64,000 bases of DNA from Lindgomyces ingoldianus (GCF_010093535.1 NW_022985170.1:1314796-1378795), one strand, 5' to 3'; counted from the first letter of the stretch, positions 25,160 to 34,736 are shown. Made by a program: numbers and translations. Notes: generated by a model not told the origin, from the sequence alone.

Positions 25160-25400
25160 GCTAGCAGCTATAGCTAATATAGCTAATTCTTTACATACTA
25201 AGCATAATCTAGGCTATGTTAGTATAAACTAGCCTAGTATGTGTATTAAGTGTTATCTAAAGCTTAAAGTAAAGTTTAAGTATAACTATAACTATAAAAA
25301 AGCCTTTTATAAAAAAATTTAGGTATCTAAAACTAATTTAGCCTTATACAGAACATTAATGCTAAGTATAGCATTTAAAATAATAACATGTATAACTTTA
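25160..25400. repeat. Right arm of inverted repeat E, outer part
   Basis: This is the reverse complement of about 2180-2418: GCTAGCAGCTATAGCTAATA here against the same string reversed at 2395-2418. Similarity to the left arm ends where the left arm is cut by the LTR at 2179. Beyond 25400 the sequence stays AT-rich without a recognisable partner up to about 25560. Confidence 0.65.
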
Positions 25401-25564
25401 GTAAGTTATGCTTTATAATAAGCTAGATATTTACTAACTAGTTATACTTATACTTAAAACTTTACTATGCTAGAGGTAAGGTTTGCAAAGGAAGTAGCTA
25501 TAGTGGTGATAATAGTAAGAAGCGACTTAAACAAAGGTTATATACGTCTTTGCTCTTCTAAAGC

Positions 25565-25975
25565 GTCGCACTAACAATTAACGCTAAACACTAGGAATAC
25601 TCTCTTTAGGCCCTTTGTTGTCAATTAATCTGTCTTCACTAATCATGCATAAATGTTGCGGCACGAGGATACTTCCCGCAGCTAGCATTAATTGTTAGGA
25701 ATACCCTCCTTTAACCCTTTGTTGCCAATTAATCTACCTTCACTAATCATGCATGAATGCTGCGGCGCGAGGATGGTTCCTGCAGCTAGTATTAAATGCT
25801 AGGAATACCTCTTTTTAATCCTTTGTCGCTAATTAGTCTACCTTCACTAATTATACATAAGTGCTGCGGCACGAGAATGGTACCCGCAGCCATCATTAAG
25901 TGTTAGGAATGCTCTCTTTTAACCCTTTATTGCCAAATAAACCACCTTCTCTAATCACGTATAAATGCTGCAGAA
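25565..25975. repeat. Tandem repeat, 104-bp unit, about four copies
   Basis: The string AGGAAT recurs at 25593, 25697, 25801 and 25905, exactly 104 bp apart. Each unit also carries a CTTCACTAAT-like string, a GCATAAATGCTGCGGC-like string and a CCGCAGC-like string. Units differ mainly by C/T and G/A changes. No open frame runs through the array. It is a short satellite at the inner edge of the transposon block; function unknown. Confidence 0.85.
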
Positions 25976-26594
25976 AGAAAGGGGGCGCTATGAGTACACG
26001 CTAGAGGTGGCAATTTTCGAGGTGTAACGAGGTCGGCACGGTCAACCACGTGGCCTTCTCTCGCTCATAGAGGTTTAGGCTAGGCTAGAGACAACCGCTA
26101 GTGCTAGTGCTTACCCTAGCATTACCTATATATATATTATACTATGCGAGAATACTTAGCTTAAGTATTCTCGTGCGTACCATTTGGTACAGTGGGGAAA
26201 GTCGTATAGTATCGGCTTGGCAGGCGGGGCGCCTACCTCATTACACGAGGCAGCGCTGCCTCTATAGAACGCTGCATAAAAGCGTTGTAACAACAGCGTT
26301 TCTTTAGTGGTTAGAACTAATCAGATAGAGCAACTAGAAGTAGGCATGTTTATGTACAAAGGCTTCTAGGCGCATAAGTCTACCTTAGGTTTTAATAGGA
26401 GGGCGCATACAAGTTACAACGTGGTAACAGACCTTAATCATTACACGCTAACTTTTATATAGGCTGTAATGTAATTTAGTAGTTAATTAATAAGAAAGGT
26501 ATAAAGTAGTGTTATATTTTAACATTTCTTAATTAAGCCTTTTAAATACCTTAGGCAGAGTGGCATTTGCGCGTAGTACGGTGGTGCGCATTAT
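25976..26594. other. Gene-free spacer with two perfect palindromes
   Basis: This stretch has more balanced composition than the rest of the block. It contains a 27-nt hairpin at 26147-26173 (arms CGAGAATACTTA and TAAGTATTCTCG, loop GCT) and a 16-bp palindrome GAGGCAGCGCTGCCTC at 26247-26262. The 68-codon open frame at 26101-26307 has no recognisable similarity. The last five bases (ATTAT) are the target duplication of element D1. Confidence 0.5.
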
Positions 26595-26857
26595 TGTAAC
26601 GGCACAGGCAAGACAATGGGTCCGAATGCGGTAGGAATCCACTCAGAGGCATATGGGAGTGCGTGGGGACTTAATGACCTAGGAATCTCATTAACACCTA
26701 TAGGCCTTGTACAAAGGATATTAGAAAACTACTAAGCTAGCTACAGGAGAGAGGTGCGACTAAATACATAAGGGAATAGGGGTAACAGCAAGGGTTAGGG
26801 CTAATACAGGGGCCTTCTAGGTTATCTAAAATAGAACAATTTATAAGGATTGTTACA
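26595..26857 (-). repeat. 3' LTR of D1
   Basis: 263 bp on the minus strand; plus-strand reading TGTAACGGCACAGG to GGATTGTTACA. It lacks the GGTCGGGG-rich insert present in the other LTR. Confidence 0.88.
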
Positions 26858-27650
26858 CTACCCCCCCTCTGTAGACTCATAGTCTTTATTAGTAGGTAGA
26901 AGTATTACTGTTATGTCCTCTGCCTTCTTAAAAACTAAAAACTAGTCTAATTTAGCTAGGTGTCCTTACTAAGTATTCCTTCACACTACTAGCAGTGTCC
27001 TCTAAACTAAACGCTATGCGTGCGCGCCCGCTCTAATATTAATCTATGTAGATGTCTAGCTAATTGTTTTTTACTATCTGTGCAGTTATTAATCTTAGGC
27101 GTAGGTTTTAGTAAGGTGACATTTAGGTATTATTAGGGGTGCCTAAAAGGTCTCTTGCTATTAGGGTAGCAAGGGTGATTTAAGGCATTATTAGAGGTAA
27201 TTTAGTAGTTAGCAGGGGTTAACTAGCAGTCTTAGCTAGATTAGCTGCTAGGGATTAACTCTAAATTAGGTAGGTCTAGCTTTAGGTTCTATAGAAGCAG
27301 GTTTAGCTGTTAACAGAGTAGTAGTTAGTAGTTAAAAGTTAGGCATTAGCAGTTGTCTCTAATCTTAATAAGTTATTAGTAGTCTCTAAGTTTCTACCTT
27401 AGCACACTCTACACAACTTTTCTAAAGGCAATTCTAATTATAGGGGATAAGAAGTTTTAAACTTAAAGGCTTTAGTTAATAAAAGGTCTCTAGTATTCTA
27501 TCTATAAACTAAATAGTTTAACAGAACAGTGTGTAAGTATTATAACCTAAACTAAATTAAACATGTCTTAAGCTTAGATATAGTTAAACAAATAATTAGT
27601 GTAATATTATAATAAGGCTGTTATTAGCAAAAGTAAGTTTTTTAATATAA

Positions 27651-27930
27651 TGTAACAGTATAGGCAAGACAATAAGTCTAAATGCAGTAGAAATCTACTT
27701 AGAGGCATATAGAAGTGCGTGGGGACTTAATAACCTAGGAATCTTATTAACACCTATAGGCCTTGTACAAAGGATATTAGAAAACTACTAAGCTAGCTAC
27801 AGGGGAGAGGTGCGACTAAATACATGAGGGAATAGAGGTAACAGCAGGGGTCGGGGCCAGGTCGGGGTCGGGGCCGATACGGGGGCCTTCCGGGCCATCT
27901 GAGATGGAACGATTCATGAGGATTGTTACA
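27651..27930 (-). repeat. 5' LTR of D1, half RIPed and half intact
   Basis: 280 bp. The left part (27651 to about 27840) is depleted of C and G like the rest of the block. The right part contains GGTCGGGG-type repeats and many CpG sites, so the mutated zone stops inside this LTR. Confidence 0.88.
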
Positions 27931-27935
27931 ATTAT

Positions 27936-29348
27936 ACTCACTTTAACAGGAGGTCGTCGCAACATCATAGGGCTGAGGCATGCACATAACACTGCACACG
28001 TTCTAATTAGGCGGCTGATAAGCAGTTGTTAGATGCTAGCTCTTAGATTTAGCCTAAAGAATTACTAAGAAGTTAAGCTTTAATACGTTGCAAGGTGAAG
28101 CACGCAACAGCTGTTTATAATGTATTAAGCATACAAAATATTGCAGGGCAAACTACAAGAAATAATTATTGCTTGTTAGTAAAACAGAAGATGAAAATAA
28201 GTATTAGTCTATAACTATGCAATCTTCCTAGTAATAGTAGAAGATGAAAATTGTCTGACTTGCCTTGTCCTCTAACAAGGGTATTTTTCTTAGCACAGTT
28301 GGTGGCTTTACAGGAGCGCTGTACTTGGCTAGCATGCATAAAAGATTATATAGGTTACGTATTATCTAGAGAAGAAAGGGCTAAAGCATTACTCTTGATA
28401 CAAAAGACGCGTGATTCACGAAAAGAGATTACAGACTGCTCTTAGCGTCAGGATCACCAATAGGTGCAAGGGAAGTCAGGGGGGCGGACGATACGCAGAG
28501 TTTGCGTTATAGCGAGAGTAAATTACAAACGAAACAAAATAGCAAAACCTCTTCCTTGACCACATAGCCACAGCCAGGTGCATTAATGAAAAGAGTGTAG
28601 GATCGCAACAGCCAGCGGTAGTGCTGGGGCCAGCGTCACTGTGTCTGCAACTATGAGCAAGCCTAGTGAGAGGAGGACCGTGTTTAAAAATAGGAATAAT
28701 CTTAAAAAATAGTTTTGTAAAACTGTTTTAGAGATTAAACTGCAGCAAAAAAGTTAGCGCAATAGAAAATAAAAAAACAGAAGTTAAAAAAACATTACCT
28801 GAAAAGAACAGACTAGAAAAGTATTATCCCGATGCCGTCAAGGTGCCAAGATTGTCTAAACTAGGAAATCAAAACTTGCTTGATCGAAGCGGGTGCATGG
28901 CGACACCGCTTTTGTGGCTCAGACAGTACGGAAAATGCATGATCAAGCAGGCGCTCCTAGCACTGCCGTCTCGCAAACGATATGCCAAAAGCTCCGAGAC
29001 ATGTAATTTCGCTTACAGAAAAACAGACATGTCCTGAAATCATGGTGAGCCAATTAGAAGTTAGTTACTAGATTCCTAGCGCCGGCATCCCCGTTGCTAG
29101 CCCGTGCAATACCGACGCTTACTCAGATGTTTTGTTGCCCTTCTTCAGGGAGCGTGGGTAGAATGTCAAAAGAACGGGCGCTAAAACCTACTAAACGTCG
29201 CTTTGCCCCACATTTTCGCAGGTAAAACTCGAGCCAAAGGTAGGTTAAGAGACCGAGAGGGGTTGCCATTCTGTGCATGGTTTTTTGCAAAATATTTTGT
29301 AGTATATAATCAAACAACTGGGAAAAATGAACATCAATCAAGACATAC
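27936..29348. other. Gene-free transition from the AT-rich block
   Basis: Composition shifts from AT-rich to balanced across this 1.4 kb. Only short open frames without recognisable similarity are present (for example 28251-28445 and 28843-29037). I see no gene, tRNA or repeat boundary here. Confidence 0.5.
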
Positions 29349-29505
29349 GGTGGTATGGTCTAGTGGTATGACGTCGCGTTGTGGCCGCGCCAGCCTGGGG
29401 TGAGTTAATCTCCATTCCAACCTGGCCCACTCAAACGAGTGGATTAAGAGCTACAAAACAAGAGTACTGACTGACAATTGTCCAGTTCGATTCCCAGTAC
29501 CGCCA
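29349..29505 (+). tRNA. tRNA-His (GTG) split in the T arm by an 86-nt intron-like insertion
   Basis: Exon 1 is 29349-29399 and exon 2 is 29486-29505. Joined, they give a 71-nt tRNA with 7-bp acceptor stem (GGTGGTA/TACCGCC), D arm with A box TGGTCTAGTGG, anticodon loop TTGTGGC (anticodon GTG, His), a 4-nt variable loop, a perfect T stem CTGGG/CCCAG with loop TTCGATT, and discriminator A. There is one U-C mismatch at 27-43. The insertion (29400-29485) falls between G53 and T54, not at the usual 37/38. It starts GTGAGT, has CTGAC at 29471-29475 and ends CAG, i.e. spliceosomal donor, branch and acceptor. The AG of its end keeps the B box nearly intact (AGTTCGATTCC). It also holds a hairpin at 29427-29442. 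Without removal the T stem cannot form. If it is not removed, this is a tRNA pseudogene. Confidence 0.85.
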
Positions 29506-29510
29506 AATTC

Positions 29511-29517
29511 TTTTTTT
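29511..29517 (+). terminator. RNA polymerase III terminator
   Basis: A run of seven T residues starts six bases after the tRNA-His 3' end. Confidence 0.85.
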
Positions 29518-29966
29518 GGGGAAATTTTTTTGGCGAGGCGAAGTGAAACGGCTTGGCATGCATCATGGGTGTGCGAACAAACACGTTACGGTATGACAAG
29601 AAGAAATTGGATTGTGAAATGTTTTTGGCTTAGATTGAAAGTGCTGCCGCTGAGTTAGTCGAAAGAGGCATTACTTCCAAGTCTTTTGTGCTTATATGGA
29701 GGAAATGAGGAAATGATGAAGGGGAACTGCACCTCCTTATAGAGGATGTTCTTAGTGAGGATAGGGATTGTATCCCTTATCATCTATGAACCCAAAACCC
29801 CAAATCCTAGGCATGTAGCTATTGTGTCATTCCTCTTTGTAGGTAGTCCTCTTCACGAGTGCAGAACCTCTATCCCTAAAATCCACAACTAAAGGCCAAA
29901 GCGGCCACCATAGGTGATGTATCATAATACCAGACCCAGCAGCACCATTCCTTCCCCATTCCAACC
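29518..29966. other. Intergenic, nothing recognised
   Basis: This stretch lies between the tRNA gene and the 3' end of the RING-CH gene. No open frame or repeat is recognised. Confidence 0.5.
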
Positions 29967-31583
29967 CTATGGCCTCACAATTTTCTTCTTACTTCGATCA
30001 TAATCCTCTACTCTCCGCTTCCGATGATTCTGCGCCATCTTCCACCGCACATATAGCATCACTACATCCTTAACCCCCACAAATAGACAGCCCCCCAAGA
30101 TGCTCCGTCCCCACCTCGCCTGCAGAAATCCCGTCACTTTACCGTCTGCGGGCTTTGTAACCCATGACTTTGGCAGTGCGTGTTTCAACACCTCACCGAC
30201 TGCAGCCGCAATAGAGGGGAAGATGAGAGCCCCGAGGATGGTGTCTGCCAGGGAGGTCGTGCTAAATTGCATGTTGCGTTCGCGGCGGATGCGGTTTCTT
30301 CTGCCGGGGACATTTGGTGCGGGGGCAGCATCCTGTACGTCTACGTCTTGGGGAGGGGCGTGGAGGGGTGGTGCAGGGCCGCGGGCGATGGGTACTGGGG
30401 GGTTTTCCTCGGCAGCATTGTTGTCGGCCGCACCGCCGTTGTTCCAGTCACCGAAGAGGTCGAAGTCAACTTCGAGTTCTACAGCTTCGATGACGGCGTC
30501 GTCGTCGCCGTCCTCGAGCACTTCTTCGATTTGGTCTCCCGCGTTGTCGTTGTCAGCGCCGTTGTTTCCATCTGTGTCACCAGCACGTGGTTGAATTTCC
30601 TTGAGCCATCGTTGTTCTTTTGGTAGCCAGACACGTTCGTAGTATGCATTGTAGACACCTCGGATGTAAGGCAGTGCGGCAATGGTGAAGGCAGCGCTCG
30701 GCGGCCATTGGAACGGCATCATCTCGTCCTGGGGTCTGCCCGAGCTCGCGAAGAATATCAGCGGCAAGAATGGGAGAAAGCTATCAGCCAGTGTGGTCCG
30801 CGAGGCTATCAAAACAGTTGGAATCAGTGGAAGCCCCAGGTCCAGTCTCCAATTCAACCGTAGGTGGTCCATCGCCCGTGCCACGATCGACTGATGCATC
30901 GTTGGGGATTCGTAAATAGGCATTAGAATCTGCGCTCCATCTTCTATGCCAAAGACTTCATAGACAGCATGTGTGCCCAACAGGGTAGCCGTGCTGTAGA
31001 CCGCTGACCCCACTACGATAAAGAACCCGGGCAATAGCATCATCCCCGTGAACCTCTCCACCGTCCGCACAAGATCCACGACTATGCTCCGTGGCCGCAC
31101 AACCTTGATCTCAGCCTTGCACTGCGGACACAGTATCTTGCCTCTCCCACCACCAGCCCGCCGCCGGGAGCTCGGGGCCTCCATATCGGCGATCCAGTCG
31201 AGCAGGCACTTTTCGTGCGCAACGAGGACACAGGGACAGGGGCTGCGCCATTCTGAGGAGGTGGGTTCGTCTTCGGTTTCGTCATTGAAACATATCCAGC
31301 ATTTGCGAGGCTCGTCGTCCGGCTGCGGAGCCGCCGTTAATTCTTTCTGCGACTGTGAATGCGGCTGTGAATGCGACTGTGACTGTGACTGTTCAACGGG
31401 TCTCTGCGCTTGTGGCGGGTGCGGGCTATTCAGGAGCAGTGTCTGCGAGTCTTCAGACGTCGCGGAATAGGCTTCGCTGTCGGTGCGACCCAGCTGCGAT
31501 TGCTCATGCTGGGACGCCGGCTCGGCAGCTTCGCGGGGAGGAGACCTGCGCTGCGAGGCGGGCAGGGGAGGGACGGAGGTCAT
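29967..31583 (-). CDS. RING-CH (MARCH-type) membrane E3 ubiquitin ligase
   Basis: This single-exon gene encodes 538 residues and starts at an ATG. A Ser/Gln-rich low-complexity N-terminus (about 1-90) precedes a C4HC3 RING-CH domain with Cys95, Cys98, Cys116, Cys118, His123, Cys126, Cys152 and Cys155, the spacing of RING-variant domains that bind an E2 enzyme. Hydrophobic segments follow at about 180-203, 250-280, 440-465 and 495-515, separated by an acidic Asn/Asp-rich loop, so the protein should be anchored in an internal membrane with the RING in the cytosol. The family transfers ubiquitin to membrane proteins; yeast Doa10/Ssm4 is the best-known RING-CH member, but this protein is far shorter and not its ortholog. 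Substrate unknown. It is transcribed towards the tRNA gene. Function from the domain is firm; membrane topology is inferred. Confidence 0.9.
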   Translation of the reverse strand: MTSVPPLPASQRRSPPREAAEPASQHEQSQLGRTDSEAYSATSEDSQTLLLNSPHPPQAQRPVEQSQSQSHSQPHSQSQKELTAAPQPDDEPRKCWICFNDETEDEPTSSEWRSPCPCVLVAHEKCLLDWIADMEAPSSRRRAGGGRGKILCPQCKAEIKVVRPRSIVVDLVRTVERFTGMMLLPGFFIVVGSAVYSTATLLGTHAVYEVFGIEDGAQILMPIYESPTMHQSIVARAMDHLRLNWRLDLGLPLIPTVLIASRTTLADSFLPFLPLIFFASSGRPQDEMMPFQWPPSAAFTIAALPYIRGVYNAYYERVWLPKEQRWLKEIQPRAGDTDGNNGADNDNAGDQIEEVLEDGDDDAVIEAVELEVDFDLFGDWNNGGAADNNAAEENPPVPIARGPAPPLHAPPQDVDVQDAAPAPNVPGRRNRIRRERNMQFSTTSLADTILGALIFPSIAAAVGEVLKHALPKSWVTKPADGKVTGFLQARWGRSILGGCLFVGVKDVVMLYVRWKMAQNHRKRRVEDYDRSKKKIVRP

Positions 31584-32199
31584 GGGGGGAGGGAGGGAGA
31601 GATTACAATTTCGGAATCAGGACTCGAGTATGTCGACAGAGGAAGTTCTAGACTTAGATAGACAGACGAAATTTCATGATGGAGGTTGTAGGACGTTGGA
31701 GGCAAGCGGAGGTGTTGGTACGGGGACTAAGCATTCAGTGAACGGAGGTTTGTTAATGGAAACGCCGAGGCAGCGAACAAGCGTAGAAGACGTCACTTCG
31801 TTTCTCCGTCGCCAAGAATTTGACGCCGATTTGATGCGGAGGAGCTTTGCAGTATTTGGGAATATATTGCGTCGTATCATGCGTAACTTTAATCACGGGA
31901 ATGGATTTCAAGGACTCTCTTTAAATCATTGACCACAGACGCCAGCATACAGTCGACAATTGTGGTTATAAAAGACTCCTCGAGAGACTATGTCCTATGA
32001 ATTCCGAGTCCCATGAATTCCGTGTCCCATATCGATTACTATACAAAATCACCATGAATACAACGCCCCCAAATCCATTAAATCAAGCCAGTCCTGCAGC
32101 AGGTCCCGCGACAATAAGCATATTGCAGCAGCTACCGAAAATACTCATCTCATCAAAGCCACTATTGGCCCATCCACCGCTCTTATACTCTCCAGTCTT
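31584..32199. other. Intergenic, nothing recognised
   Basis: This is the upstream region of the RING-CH gene and downstream region of the next minus-strand gene. Overlapping short frames exist but are not convincing genes. Confidence 0.5.
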
Positions 32200-34117
32200 C
32201 TAATTCTTCTTCTCATCATCCACTCTAGCATATCGCTTAGCCCTGGTATTCACTTTGAACGGAACATCAGCGAGGCTGAATCTCATAGCCGGACCAGGAG
32301 GACCTCCCGAGCCAACAGCCACATACCCACCCTCATGCTCCTGCATCATGTTCGGAAGGACCTTAGAGCGGAATACGCTCGAAGCACTATTCCTCTTGAT
32401 CTGATTCTGGCGGGTTGGGGTCTGCGGACGGGTGCGCGGGAACGGGGTGACCTCTGGCGGTGGAGGGGGGCGGATTGGGCCGTAGTTGCTGGGTGGGGCG
32501 AAGTAACCGTAGCCGTTGGCCTGGTGCGATGGCTGAGTGATGTTATTGTTAGGCTGTAGGACCGTATTTTTGTAGGTAATTGCTTGGACGGAACGAGGTG
32601 GGAAGGTGTACTCCGGTGCTTGATACGCAGCTTTGCAATCCTGCATTGGGGATGAATCTTGGAATGACTGCGAAGCCGGGAAACGTCCCTGGAAGTATGA
32701 GCAAATGGCCGTTCGTGTGGGTTGAGCACTAACATTGTGGCCCGCTGGCATTGGTATGCGAGAAGGGAACTGGTGTTGTGTGCCCGTGGAGGAAATCTGG
32801 AGATTTCAGTCAGTGTGGAGCTGTGTAGGTATTTCCTACATTGTAATATCCATCTACCATTTGCCTGCTGTACTGCGCCCCTGGCTGACCTACCCTACCA
32901 TTCATCTGGAAGCAAGTGTCAGCGCAGTTGATATGTAGGGACCTTGAAATACTAACAGTCCGGAAACCGGGATGCATCTCCGTATTGTGATAGTGACTGT
33001 TCATCGGACCGCCCCCTAAAAACCAAGACTTTTAGCTTGAGCCTAAAATGGGGACTGGGTAATACAAATTGGTTTCAACGATCTGTTTACAATTATCAAA
33101 TGTCACATGCTGGGCCTGATGCAGAGCGTTGGGCTGTGCATGTGCAGAGACATCCAGAGAGGAAGCTTGTGTATAGAAGATGCCACCAGCCCATGGGCTA
33201 CTCCTAGCTGCTTGCAGCCCCATTGAGCTAAGTGGTCGAGATTCCATAGCATTACTCGGTTTGAACCACGGAGCTCGGTGCTCTTGGCATGTATTAGCAC
33301 GGGCTGGTTGACATTGTGCAGTGTTCGGAAGGTGCTTGAGTTGCTCTCCAATAACTTGACGATGTGCTTCCACATCAGGAGTGACGCAGGGAAACACTGG
33401 CCGGAATGCGCTCGCCTTTGGAGTCTCGGAACTACCTCCGTCGGAATCGATCTTAGATTTCCAGCCTGTCCCATAGGCATCCTTGCTGGTGCCGCTGCTC
33501 TCGCTCCGTGCCTCGGCCAGTCCTACACTCTCGCTGGTCTTGCCCTGAGACGAAGCAGGCTGTCTTCGGGCACTGGTACTAGTAGTGTCGAGGCTGCAAT
33601 TCTGCGACAAGATTGACATACTCCTGTGAGTGCGCTGGCCGTTACTCTCCGAGAGCGGTGTCTCCCCAGCTGCGTCCAATGGGCAGTAGAAGAATGAATG
33701 CAAGGCCGACAACGACAACGGACTGCGCTCAGGCGATGAGCTACGACCTGTCTGCTTCGGTTTAGGTTTCTTTGGCTTGCATGTCATTTTAGCAAGCATG
33801 TCGGGTTTCGGTGTCAGATCCTCGCCTTTCCAGCCCTCTGGTGTCTCGACAAGATAGAAATATTGCGGCTTGCCGGTGGTGGGGAAAGGCTTGATGACAA
33901 GGTCAACTGGAGCATACCAGTGGACACCGTTAGGGTTGGCCTCGTTCCCTAGAACCTTTTCACAAGCCGGGCATGGGAAGCCAGAGTCCTCGGCATGGTA
34001 ATACTCCAGTCTGTGCTCGGGGAAGGAATGGTCCATGCTGCAGAAATCAAATCCTAAGAGCTCGGCGTGGCTTGGAATAGAACAGCCGCGAAAGACTCGA
34101 ACCACTCTCATACACAT
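32200..34117 (-). CDS. Unrecognised four-exon gene, about 582 residues
   Basis: The proposed exons are 34117-33091, 33015-32957, 32905-32840 and 32796-32200. The introns (75, 51 and 43 nt) have GTAAAC, GTTAGT and GTAGGA donors and end TAG, CAG and CAG; the last two contain CTGAC branch sites. The joins keep one frame and convert two separate open frames into one protein. The start ATG at 34117 has a favourable CACC context. The N-terminus has a CPAC pair within FPCPACEKVLG and a Tyr/Trp-containing stretch ending in a Lys/Pro-rich segment. The middle is Ser-rich, and the C-terminus is Pro/Gln-rich and probably disordered. No family is recognised. The least certain point is the first intron: the gene could instead be two genes, 33032-34117 and a downstream one starting at 33004. 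Confidence 0.55.
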
Positions 34118-34736
34118 GGTGAGCTCCTAAAGATGGCGCATTAGGAATGAGGGCTGTTGTTAGATGAGCCCCCGGTGTGGGTGATAGGGAGATTCGTGCT
34201 TGTGTTGTTGTTGGCCCTCCCAGCAGGGCGGAGGTGAAGTAGGGAAGCGAATTAAAATTCATATAAAGTCGTTCTGTTTTGTCAACAGAGGGGTCGTCGT
34301 GGTTGTGGTGTGCGGCATCACCGTTTGATACGGCACGTGCACGGCGCCTTGGCAACGAGAGGTACTGTGAATGTCTTGAATCGGACTATCCTTTCGCCGA
34401 TGGTTTCCAAACGCTTTATCTCCTGATAGCCTGCGTTCGGGCTGGCTAAACAGCCTGGCGTGCAGCCGCTATGAGTCGAGAAAAGAAGAAAGGAAAAAGA
34501 CAACAGTAGGTTAACATGGAACATGACAAGTATTGAGTTAGTCTGTTTAATCTCTATCTAGAATAAGGGTTAATAGGAATCAAATTTCTGACCTGTATGT
34601 AGGAGGGGTTTCGTTTTCGCCGAATTGAACTCTAAGGAAAAGCTGGTAGTGCGGAGATCTTCAACACAAAAAACATGCTGAATCGCCGTCTTCATCCCCT
34701 GGTTGAAACCGATATGCCTTCTTCGATGCTTTCCTG
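34118..34736. other. Intergenic, nothing recognised
   Basis: This is the upstream region of the four-exon gene and the region past the TANGO2-like stop. Short frames here lack features of genes. Confidence 0.5.

Larger units (their letters stand above)
26595..27930 (-). mobile_element. Complete miniature LTR element D1 (TRIM-like)
   Basis: Two LTRs (26595-26857, 263 bp; 27651-27930, 280 bp) enclose only 793 bp, and a perfect 5-bp TSD ATTAT flanks the unit (26590-26594 and 27931-27935). Orientation follows the polypurine tract, which lies next to the 26857 LTR as the complement of CTACCCCCCCTCTGTAGAC. No protein domain is recognisable in the interior. It is therefore a non-autonomous LTR element of TRIM/LARD type, dependent on another element's proteins. 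It matches D2 but lacks the MITE and Copia B, giving the empty sites for both. Confidence 0.88.

Noticed and set aside
25565..25975. CRISPR-like array
   Set aside because: The 104-bp units are contiguous and similar over their whole length, with no short-repeat/unique-spacer alternation; the genome is fungal.
1..27935. Possible centromere or mitochondrial insertion because of the extreme AT content
   Set aside because: The AT richness is explained by RIP of identifiable LTR elements; no mitochondrial gene is readable. Heterochromatin is likely, but nothing marks a centromere.
28251..29037. 64-codon open frames at 28251-28445 and 28843-29037
   Set aside because: Short, no similarity, no introns or start context; they lie in the transition zone next to the transposon block.
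30100..31470. Several open frames of 140-164 codons on the plus strand across the RING-CH gene
   Set aside because: They are antisense frames of a GC-rich coding exon; they have biased composition, no domain and no intron signals.
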